Made by a program: the position numbers and the translations under genes
DNA from: Erigeron canadensis
Lineage: Eukaryota > Streptophyta > Magnoliopsida > Asterales > Asteraceae
Direction: 5' to 3'
NCBI RefSeq assembly: GCF_010389155.1
Contig: NC_057761.1
Coordinates: forward strand, 2,854,501 to 2,918,500
Length of the DNA stretch: 64,000 bases
Part shown: positions 46,739 through 56,208 of the stretch, in pieces
Layout: each line of letters opens with the position of its first letter
How positions within the stretch are numbered: the first letter of the stretch is position 1
Notes under the pieces: model-generated
Database searches by the model: none
What the model saw: the letters and a program-made list of their open reading frames with translations, nothing else
Told to the model about the DNA's origin: nothing

Positions 46739-49077
46739 CCCATGGGATATTGGAATGATCTATCCGCAAGCCTAATGCTCATGCGGGTCGGGGTCAATGC
46801 ACCAAGAGACAACTTCTTATAAACAGAGTAAGGCATTAAATTAATGCTGGCCCCAAGATCGGCCAATGCCTTATACAACTCAACACCAAAAGAACAAGAA
46901 ATAAGAAAACTCCCTGGATCATCAAGCTTAGGGGGTATCTCGTTCTTTATTATCGCAGAAACCTCGGCACTCATAACTGCCGTCTTGTCTTCTTGTAGCT
47001 TCTTCCTATCCGAAATAAGATCTTTAAGAAACTTCGCGTAGTTGGGCATACCTGCAAGGAGATCAACTAACGGAACAGAAATGTTAACATTTTGAATTAA
47101 CTCAACTAATTTCTTAAAGTTCTCCTTGATCTTCCCCCGCTTCAACCGTTGAGGAAACGGCACCTTCGGTTGGTAGGGCCTCACCGAAGGTGTCTCAACA
47201 GTAGGTTTCTCAACATTCTTAGATGGAACGACCGGGACCTTCACGGCTGGGTTCGGCTCCATCTCGATCTCCTCATCCATAGTTCCTTCTTGTTCAACCT
47301 GCACAAGAGGAGTAACAACATTAGGTAAAGCATTTGCAGAGTTATAAGTGTTACCTACTCTTGTTGTAATAGCATTGACTTGCTCATTCCTAGCATTTGG
47401 ATGGTTATACTTGGTTCCAGATCCTTGATTGTTCTGTTGAGGCTTAGGATTCTGCTGGGTATTGCTCGGTAAAGTACGGGGCTGCCTGTTTGACGCTCCT
47501 AGCCTTTCAAGCTTTGCCTCAATATCCTGAAACGTTGCTTGAGTACTCTTCGAACTTTGCTCAAGCTTATTTGCCAATCCATCCAACCTAGTAGTCATAG
47601 CATCCCATTGAGAGGCCATCTTCTCATTGGTAGCTTTCTGAGCACCTACCAAATCCTTCATGATATCTCTCAATTCCGCATTCGCATTCTGCTGACTGTT
47701 GAACCTACTAAACCTGCTTCCACTAAAACCAGAGTTATTAGCATTAAAATTAAATGAAGGAAAAGAAGTACCTGATGACCGATTTTGATAACCGGTACTC
47801 TGATTGAAGTTCCTTTGCTGATTCTGGACATAGATAACTTCTTGTGCCGGCTTATCCGGGCAATCCTCCGAGTAATGCATGTCCCCACAGTAGTCACACC
47901 TATCAGCAATCACCTTAACATCCCTTTCAATGCTTTTGAATCTCACATCTTGGTTGTCAAACCTCTCGTTCATCTGCTTTGTGAGGGTTTTGACTTCAGC
48001 TACCAAGCTCGATTCTTCACCACTCTCTAACTTCGCCACAGTCTTACCACTAGTTCTCTTGCTTACAAGCTCATCGCGATCAGAGAACTCCTTGGCCATA
48101 TCATCCAAGATTTTGTACCCTTCAGCTGGGGTGACATTGTTCAAACTACCTCCAAATGCCCCGGCTAATTCCCTTCGTGTTCTCTTTAGCAAACCATCAT
48201 AGAAGATCTCAACCACTGCTTCTGTGTTCAGATTGTTTCCTGGGCAATTCCTGATCATCTCCTTATATCGTTTCCAGGCATCTACTACATCTTCCCCTGG
48301 ATCTTGAGTGAATGATCGGATCTTATTCTCCAACTGTCTCTGAGTCCTTATAGAATAGAACTCATCAATAAACCCAACACGAAGCTCATCCCAAGTTGTA
48401 TACAGATCATCTGGTTGCTCCTTTAACCATGCCTTCGCTCCTCCACATAAAGTGAGTGGAAAAAGCTCAAGCTTCACATTATCATCTTGGTTCACGCCAT
48501 AGTGATAAAACCTACAAATCTTCTCAAACCTTTCTAAATGCTCATACGGATCATTATTAGTTACCCCATCAAACTTCTCTTCCTCCACACTTTTCAAATG
48601 ACTTCCTTTAAGAGAAAAGTTTACTCCGGTGGTTGGAAGGCGAATAGGAGTGCCCCTATTAGTAGGGACATTTCTCCTACGGTCACCGTAAAGACGGTTA
48701 TTGGGGTTTTCCAGTTCTCAATCACCCATTCTCCTGGCTCTAACTGGTTGAGCTGCCTGAAGATTTTCTCTAGGAATCTCGGCTAAATTCGGTTGATGAG
48801 TTTTATCCCGATTATCTTCTTCCCCTAAGCTATCCCTAGTTTTGAACAAACCACTACCTTTGGAGAATTTAGAACTTAAGTGCACCTCGGACGTTGACCC
48901 TTTCTTTGAGTAATATTGATCCAAATCTACGTCCGGGTGGTCACGGTTTTCGGTGTTTGAATCTATGTTTTCGGTGTTTGAGGGCTCCGTGTTGTTTGAT
49001 CTAAGTAAGCATCGTCTGGCTTTCCCTGGATTAGATTGAGGACTAAGCAAAGGTCTACCAGAGGCTCTTGTGTTCAT
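46739..49077 (-). pseudogene. Athila gag and protease
   Basis: From an ATG at 49077 (MNTRASGRPLLSP) the frame runs to a TGA at 48718-48720 after VRARRMGD, where TGG is the likely original (GDWELEN). Then it stays open: DPYEHLERFEKICRFY, AKAWLKEQP and FIDEFY are the retrotransposon gag core. CDYCGDMHYSEDC is the zinc knuckle. A Gln/Asn-rich linker and RLKRGKIKENFKKL follow. DLGASINLMPYSVYKKL is the retropepsin active site. The solo LTR cuts the frame at PMGI near 46739, so the protease end is in the pol entry. Confidence 0.9.
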
Positions 49078-49249
49078 CAACTAACAAAGCACCTGCACAA
49101 GCACCACAAGAAAAACCGTTAACCGCACCAGAAACTAACAAAATAAAACTAAAACAAAAATAAAATCTATCTATTAAAAACAATTAACTTCCTCACAAAT
49201 GAATGCAAGGAAGGATCGAATCACAAAACTAAAAATTACTTAATTCAAG

Positions 49250-49267
49250 TCCCCAGCAGCGGCGCCA
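49250..49267 (-). other. Athila primer-binding site
   Basis: Reads TGGCGCCGCTGCTGGGGA on the minus strand, 6 bases after the 5' LTR. This is the form common in Athila/Tat elements. Confidence 0.85.
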
Positions 49268-49273
49268 AAAACT

Positions 49274-50163
49274 TGATGTGTGAAATCTAGCTTTAAATTT
49301 ATAAACACGATTTACCGAAACACTGACTACTACACACTCACAGGCAGTGTACCTGATCGCATGCAGTATAGTTAAAACTGGTAAGCCGAGATCGTTCGCA
49401 AGGACTTAAATAAGCAATTGTAAACATTAAATGATTCAAGTAAAATATGGGGGGTTTTGTGGCCGAGTTGCCACGTTGCAAGTAGTTAGTTTGAAAAGTT
49501 AGTAATCCCAAAGGATTAATCGAAAGAGAAGTTTGTTGTTGAAAACAATTGATTTCGCTTGACAAAATGTTAGGATTGCACTTTTGATGAAGTTCAAATT
49601 CATTTTAGTGATTAAATGACCGAGACTCAAATTAATCGCCAACCCCGTACCCGTCAAGTTAACAACTTATTCGACTCTCTTGTATAAACTAGTTTCATTA
49701 TTAAGACTGGTACCCAGAGACGCCTTTTTATAACTTCTCTAGTTTAACAATGGTTTTGGTCATTTTAGATAACAATTTTGCCTATCGATTGTACCCAACC
49801 GTCAAACCGTTAATTCCTATCAAATATCGATTACCCTCTACCGTACTCGTCATAGAACCAATTGCTTCTAACTAAGCAATCAAAATAACTTATACCCAAA
49901 TCCTAGTCGTCACTAAGCAATGAATACAAATTATCTGCAATCAATAATTGAATGACAAAGAATTAATAGATTAAGATCACGACAAAACGTTAAATCAAAT
50001 CACTTGTATTAATAAATATTGTGCAATCCCTACATAATGTCTCACTCCATCAAGATGGATGAAAAGGCGATTAGCCACTCATATTAAATATGAAATAACA
50101 AATCAAAACGAAAGAATTCATTGTTACCGATTACAAAGGATTGAAAAATGAAAAACGAATAAC
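49274..50163 (-). repeat. Athila-like 5' LTR, truncated
   Basis: Matches 23948-24830 of the 3' LTR, then stops: the remaining 580 bp of U3, including the TGCGTCGCA array and TATA box, are missing. The sequence passes directly into Copia-A gag. No second copy of the 5-bp duplication is seen, which fits a deletion across the junction. Confidence 0.85.
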
Positions 50164-50699
50164 CAAAGCATCAATCTGTTTCCATAGAGCATTTAACTTG
50201 TGATAATAATCAGATAATGGTATACCATTTTGACATAGAGAGTTAATTTTATGATGCAATTGAAAATCACAGAACCATCTACTTTGTCATAAGTTTTTTT
50301 TAACTCTTTCCAAACAAGCCTAGCTTTCCTGCTAAATATTTGTCCTAAATACAATTCTTCATTGATTCAATTAAGATTCCAAGAAAGCACAACAACATTA
50401 CATTTATCCCATTGTTTTCCTAACACTTCATCAGTATTAGATCTCCTAGAAGTACCATCAACAAAGCATATTTTATTTTTTGCTTCTAAAGCTAGAATCA
50501 TAGCACAACTCCATATTTGATAATCTTCAGTTCCTTTTAGCTTAATAGAAACAATAGACAAGGTTGAAGAGTCATTAGGATGTAAATGTAAAGGACTACT
50601 CAAATCCAATTTACTTATTTTAGTAATGTTATCTTCACTAACTTCAGATTCATTATGAGAAACATAACCATATTCTCCATATCCATCAACAAAATACAT
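50164..50699 (-). pseudogene. Copia-A gag N-terminus
   Basis: MYFVDGYGEYGY leads to SSPLHLHPNDSSTLSIVSIK, LKGTEDYQIWSCAMILALEA and NKICFVDGT, the classical Copia gag N-terminal domain (DUF4219-like). A TGA near 50367 replaces Ser in the segment normally reading WxLNSxxEEL. The frame continues ELYLGQIFSRKARLVWKEL up to LWKQIDAL at the Athila junction. Confidence 0.85.
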
Positions 50700-51352
50700 G
50701 TTAATCAATTAATCTCAATTAATCAAACACAGAACACAAAACAATAACTATCAACTAATCTCAATTAACAATCACGGAACACAAAACAATAACAGTTCTA
50801 ATTAAACACATATAAAATAAGAGAAATAAAATTTTGAAAAATAGTATCTTATCCTCTCAAACGTGTCAGTGACAGGATTCCACACCTCTCAAAGGAGATA
50901 GGTCAAATATTAACATGAGTGCTTTTATGAGAATAAGAGAATGGAAATTATTTTATATTTATTATGAATATAATATATATATATATATATATAACACATA
51001 TGAAATAATAAGGAGATAGGGAAAGAGAAGAGCAAACAGTGCTATCAGATGAATCAAGCAGAAAACTCTACTATTCGAACGATTCACTTAGTCGTCGAAT
51101 AGCAGAGAATCAAGCAGAATCACCGTCGAGACGAACCAGACACCCTAACCCAAAATTTCTCAAAATTAGGGTTTTTTAAAACACAATCGGATCTAAAAAC
51201 TATAACGGTAATCAAATGATTATACGCCGTTATACAAAATCAGATCTAAACTCAAATCCCCCAAAATAAGAGAAACCCTAAATCGGAGATTTACAAATTC
51301 AGGTTTTATTATTATAGAAGAATTTTAATTCGATTAATCGTAATATATGTAA
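50700..51352 (-). other. Copia-A leader
   Basis: Region between the primer-binding site and gag, with an (AT)n run near 50970-50992. No ORF of note. Confidence 0.6.
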
Positions 51353-51368
51353 CCTACCTCTGATACCA
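51353..51368 (-). other. Copia-A primer-binding site
   Basis: TGGTATCAGAGGTAGG on the minus strand directly follows the 5' LTR. The first 11 bases match the complement of the initiator-Met tRNA 3' end, as in most Copia elements. Confidence 0.88.
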
Positions 51369-51820
51369 TGAACAAACTTTCATTAACCCATAAATCAAAG
51401 ATTAAATCTCAATTTAATCTTACCTAATTCAATCTTAATTGAATCAAACAATCAACCAAAATCCCCACTGCTATTCAGGTAGGATTCACACAATTCGATT
51501 ATTGTGTATTCTATTACAATGATGAAATTATGAATTTAGAGAATTATTACAGAATCGATATCGAGAGAAAATATCAATAAAAAGAGGAAAACGGGTTAAT
51601 GGTTCATAACATTGTATTTATACATAAAACTTTTAAGAAAAATACAAAACTAGTCCCTCTTCTTTAAGTTTCCAGAAAAGCCATCTTTAGCCCCTTTACA
51701 CAGAAGAAGTTCATCAACAGTCCTTAAGTCACATCCATGAACAAATTATCCTGCACAACTTCTAATCATACAATAAGCAACAATTTAAGGAAGAATAAGA
51801 TTACAATACATCTTTTAACA
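51369..51820 (-). repeat. Copia-A 5' LTR
   Basis: 452 bp, same ends as the left LTR. The left copy has an extra ACCCTTAGG-type insertion near the middle and numerous substitutions relative to this one. Confidence 0.93.
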
Positions 51821-52944
51821 CAGGGCAAACTAATTTTTATGGAGGGGGCATCTTGAAGAAGTATTAAGTTTCCAACTTGTTTATAACAAAATTGTTACAT
51901 GTCTAGCCCATAGTCATCGGGGACATTACCCCCCAGTCCTTTACAGTTAGATCCGCTCCTGGGCTCCACCATCTTCAAGAAAGTTATCTGATGGCTTAAG
52001 ATGGAGTCTTGTACGGTATGTCACCATCATCACATATTACTCCGTCATCGATCGCCCTCACCAACAATAATTTATAAACACCCTTCCAAACATTATGTTT
52101 GAATCACAATATGATTGTAGTTTCGAATCACGCTATGATAAAAAAATTTTATAAACATATGGTGATTAAATACATTGTGATAAGAATATCATTGAAAATT
52201 ACAATTAAAATGTGTTTGAATCACATTCACAAGAGTATATTGTACAATTGGTGACGGATATAAACGGTCCAATGGTCAAGTGATGGTGGTCGGTGGAGAC
52301 AGTAGTGGTGGTAGTGACGGATGGTGGTGGTGGTAGACATGGAGAAAGAGAGAGGGTGGAGAATAAAAGTATATCTAAATTTGAAAATGTAGAGTATTAA
52401 GACCCATTTATCGGTTTTCAAAATTTTTATAATTTTCACATAACTTTAAGCCTACTCAATGTAGTGAAATGTTAATTTGAAAACTAAAATTTATGCGAAA
52501 ACTGACCAAAACATACCGTGATCTGAATATAAAACAATGTGTTTTATTGTGTTTTCTAAAAACACATTTTGTTAAATTTTAAATCACAATGTGTTTTTGA
52601 TAGCGCGTGATAAGAACTTATCATAATGTGTTTTCTAAAAACACATCAAATTCATTAGAAAACTGTCCAAAAAACACCGTGATCTGAATTTAACACAATA
52701 TGTTAAAAACATATTGTGTTAAGTTCTTATCACGGTGTTTTTTGGACAGTTTTCTAATAGTTTTCAAATGATCACAACTCACTCAATATAAAATTTGTTA
52801 TTATCTAGACATTATTCAATAAACTATTAATTATTTTTAAATTTGAGTTCAAATATAGATTGATAATAGAAAACAAAAAAATATAAATTAAATTGAACAT
52901 GTGCTAATTTAACTAATTTTAAGAAATTGAGAACTATGTTCTCA
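51821..52944. other. Intergenic with AT-rich inverted repeats
   Basis: No protein coding recognised. Several related segments (GTGTTTTCTAAAAACACA, ACCGTGATCTGAAT) are repeated between 52500 and 52760 and form the hairpin listed separately. This looks like old MITE debris. Confidence 0.5.
52654..52758. repeat. 105-bp near-perfect hairpin
   Basis: The left arm starts ATTAGAAAACTGTCC and the right arm ends GGACAGTTTTCTAAT. The arms pair through AAAAAACACCGTGAT and TTTAACACAATATGTT to a very short loop. It could fold as one stem of about 50 bp. Confidence 0.8.
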
Positions 52945-54855
52945 GGCCTCTCCTTATAAGGCTTCTACCCCGCGTCTGCCTTGCGTCTGACGCGCAAGAA
53001 GCGGAAGACGTTACTAGCACCAAGGCGTTGGAAGGGCGCGTCCGGTGATTGCTTCCAAAATCGAACGCAACATATAGTGGTGGTGGTGGGTCCCAAAATG
53101 AATGTTTCCGTTGCAAACATAAAAAAAAAAGTTTTTTTTCAAATTTTTCAAAAGGTAACAGCTAGTCTTGTACTTTTTTTATAATTTTTTTCTTTTCCTT
53201 CTCCTATATATACCACTATATCACACTACCATTTTATTTCACACTATCATATACATACTTATATCTTTTTCTCAAGTACATACCACCCAAAAAAAATGTT
53301 TGATTCATCAGCATCCTCCTCCTCTAGCTCTGATTATGAATCAACCGGATATGAATCCATCGATCGGGCTGTTTCCCAGATGAATATAGTTTTCAATCCC
53401 GAGGCCATAAACGTTTGTCTTAACGTTATCTTTAACGAAGAAAAAAACCAGAGCCAAGCAGCTTCAAGTTCTTCAGCACCCAAGCTGACTAGAAGGGTGA
53501 TCCATCGAGATCACCTGGTGCTGCAAAACTTTTATACGATCATTACTTTGCGCCTAACTGCACCTACCCACCCGACATGTTTCGTAGAAGGTTTAGAATG
53601 CGAAAGGAAATATTTCTCCGCATAGCGCGGGATATACACTCCTTTAACAACATTCAACCGCTACCGAAGCACATTCAGTTTTTCCACAAAGCACCGACGG
53701 ATGCTGCTGGTCGTCCCGACTTTAACATTTTTCAGAAATGCACTTCCGCAATTCGCCAATTAGCTTATAGCTATAAGGCTGATGCTTTGGACGAGTACTT
53801 GCAAATAGCGCAAGATACGGGGTACCAATGTTTAGACGCTTTCTGCAAATGTGTGACACACCTGCATCAACACGAGTACTTGAGAAGGCCAACAGAAGCA
53901 GATATCCAGCGTATAACTGCTAAACATGAGGAGGTTCATGGTTTTCGAGTATGCTTGGTAGCATATATTGCATGGATTGGGGGTGGAGGAACTGTCCGGT
54001 GGCATGGCAATGGCAGTACACGCGAGGCAACAAGGGGCATCCCACAATCATGCTTGAAGTGGTTGCTTCCTATGATTTGTGGATCTGGCATGCTTACTTT
54101 GGCCCTGCTGGTTCGAACAACGACATCAATGTCCTCAACGAATAAGATTTGTTTGACGATTTGCTTCAAGACATGGCTCCTAAAGTAGAGTTTTCGGTGA
54201 ATGGCCACCGGTTTGGAAAGGGATATTACCTAGCAGATGGTATTTATCCTGAATGGGCCACTCTTGTCAAGTCTGTTAAGTGCCCGATGGAGCCGAAAAC
54301 CACCAAGTTCAAGAGATACCAAGAAGATGCAAGGAAGGATGTCGAGCGAGCATTCGGGGTTCTTCAAGGTCGTTGGCAGATTGTTGAGCAACAAGCCCGG
54401 GCCTATAGTGTGAACAAAATAAAACGTATCATGTTATGTTGTGTGATTCTGCACAACATGATCGTTGAAAATAACGGGCGCGCAATTACAGAGTTTGGAA
54501 CCTCCCGGAACGCAGCCGTCAACGTTGATGCGCAGTTTCTTTTTTCTAATAATGTGATTTTTCGCAATTTATGTTTTCTAGTTTAATGTTTAAGTTTTAG
54601 AATAAATGTAATGTGTTTTATGTTTTTTTTAAGTGTTGTAATTTGTTTTTCAAATAATAAAATGTGTTTTATTTATTAATAGATTGTGTTTGTTTAATTT
54701 TGTGAAAAATAAAAATGAAATAATATAATAATGGATGAATAGTGTTAGAAGTGGGTTAGAAGTAGGGGTTATAAAGATGGGGTGTTCTTGGTGTGTCTAG
54801 AAGTGATGAATAGTGTTAGAAGTGAGTTAGAAGTAGTTCCTTATAAGGAGATGCC
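52945..54855 (+). mobile_element. PIF/Harbinger DNA transposon 2
   Basis: The ends read GGCCTCTCCTTATAAGG and, as reverse complement, GGCATCTCCTTATAAGG. A TCA triplet flanks both sides (52942-52944, 54856-54858), a 3-bp duplication but not the usual TWA. It holds a decayed transposase and no Myb-like ORF. Repeats of GTTAGAAGT lie just inside the right end. Confidence 0.82.
53296..54586 (+). pseudogene. Harbinger-type transposase, decayed, first catalytic Asp lost
   Basis: Begins MFDSSASSSSSSDYES and RRVIHRDH. A frameshift near 53525 leads to FRRRFRMRKEIFLRIARDI, LDEYLQIAQDTGYQCLDAF and HEYLRRPTEADIQRI. A second frameshift near 53945 leads to LGSIYCMDWGWRNCP; here Tyr stands where the first catalytic Asp (DC) should be. 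GPAGSNNDINVLNE is followed by a TAA at 54146-54148, then MAPKVEFSVNGHRFGKGYY, DARKDVERAFGVLQGRW and CVILHNMIVEN. It belongs to the DDE_Tnp_4 class and is clearly inactive. Confidence 0.9.
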
Positions 54856-54910
54856 TCATTAAGTCAATTAACTTTTTATATATATTAAGATTAAGTCAAT
54901 TAACTTTTCA

Positions 54911-55088
54911 GTATAGCTCAGTGATTGAGCACCAACTTTACATGCTAGAGGTCTCGAGTTCGAAACATGGGAAAGACATTTAAAGGATTTTCACATATAA
55001 AGTCCTTAGATGACGTTGACCCGGTTAAGATACTAAGTTAGATCGGTTGTTGCCAGCAAATGAACCCTACTTTAAAAAAAAAAAAAAA
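54911..55088 (+). mobile_element. tRNA-derived SINE
   Basis: A box A (TAGCTCAGTGATTGAGCA, 54914) and box B (GAGTTCGAAAC, 54956) spaced as in tRNA promoters head a roughly 178-bp unit that ends in a 15-base A run at 55074-55088. The tRNA-unrelated body follows. I could not find clear target duplications. Confidence 0.65.
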
Positions 55089-55317
55089 GTTTAATTTTTA
55101 ATAAATGGTCATGTTTGGAAATTGGAATAAGTGAAGACACCCCCAAAAGTTTTACATTTACCAAAATACAGCAAAACAAGAATAAATAAACCTCAAAGTT
55201 GGACAGATTTCTTTGGGGAGAAAGCTTGAGTTGAATTGAATCATTCTGGCAAACAGTAATAACGATATATATGTGCTACATGGAAACTCATATTTGTATT
55301 AACAGTGAATTTTGAAA

Positions 55318-56174
55318 ATGGAATTAAAAGAATTTGAAGAAGCAATATTCGGAGAGCCTAAGGTTGAATGGTCGTCGTCAGCAGCAGCAAGTGGACAAAT
55401 TCATAAATTCTTGTTTCATGTTCATCTTGACGATTCTTGTCGTCAGCAGCAACAACTCAAAATTCATGTCACGGACTTTTTTTCAAACACTTTGGGGGCA
55501 CTTCTTTCACTTCAACAACTCAATGACATGGTTTCCCCCTTTCTTTTGCTTTTCTTTTTCTTTTTTTTTTTTTATGATTATATATGCTGTTCTGCCTATA
55601 TATATATATATGGGGATGGGAATATAAGGCTGTCGGGTATCTAAGCTTAGGTGTGAAACACTCACATATTGTTTTTTTAATCCATAAAAATCATGGGGTC
55701 CATGCATTTATTCATTAAACAAGAAATAATAAAATATTAGTATGTGAGGGGTTCCACACCTAAGCTTAGGTGCCGGACAGCCTTATATTCCCTTTTCCCC
55801 TATATATATGGAAATGTTATTTTAGGGACTCCTTATTTTAGGGACCATTAGGGACTCGTGTTTTTTGTAACTTACATACCACCATAATCATCTCCGACCA
55901 CCACCATGATCATCTCCGACCACCATCATGATTTTTCGGCGACAGGCCCGCCAGAAACTCACGTGTAAGTTACTTACACATGTGTAAGTTGCTTACTTAC
56001 TTACACATGTGTAAGTTACACCCGTGATTTTCCGGCGGGCCCGTCGCCAGAAAGTCTTAGTGTTTTTACAAAAAAGTCTTGTATATCGTAGTAGATGATG
56101 ATGGTGGTGTGTAAGTTACAAAAAACACGAGTCCCTAATGGTCCCTAAAATAAAGGGTCCCTAAAATAACCCAC

Positions 56175-56208
<34 letters not shown>

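Larger units (their letters stand above)
23948..50163 (-). mobile_element. Athila-like Ty3/Gypsy retrotransposon inside Copia-A gag
   Basis: The 3' LTR is on the left (23948-25413) and the truncated 5' LTR on the right (49274-50163). Next to the 5' LTR is the primer-binding site TGGCGCCGCTGCTGGGGA, typical of Athila/Tat elements. The polypurine tract AAGTGTGGGGGGATT abuts the 3' LTR. Coding order on the minus strand is gag, protease, reverse transcriptase, RNase H, integrase, then an env-like/ATHILA-type ORF, which defines the Athila lineage. It interrupts Copia-A between gag residues LWKQIDAL and CTCHATSD. It is itself interrupted by a solo LTR (44874-46733) and Copia-B (28432-39549). Confidence 0.9.
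17699..51820 (-). mobile_element. Copia-A: old Copia LTR retrotransposon, host of all nested insertions
   Basis: The LTRs at 17699-18158 and 51369-51820 both run TG to CA. Flanking 5-mers CAAGG and CAGGG agree at four of five positions. The 5' LTR is on the right, followed on the minus strand by a primer-binding site TGGTATCAGAGGTAGG. The 3' LTR on the left is preceded by a purine tract AAGTGGGGA. Gag, protease, integrase, reverse transcriptase and RNase H pieces follow in Copia order but with many stops and frameshifts. The two LTRs differ at roughly two dozen positions by eye. The element is split by a Harbinger element (18902-20807) and an Athila-like element (23948-50163). Confidence 0.92.

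Noticed and set aside
50164..50180. Full-length right LTR for the Athila element ending near 50740
   Set aside because: Sequence from 50164 on reads as Copia-A gag, so the LTR is truncated rather than complete.
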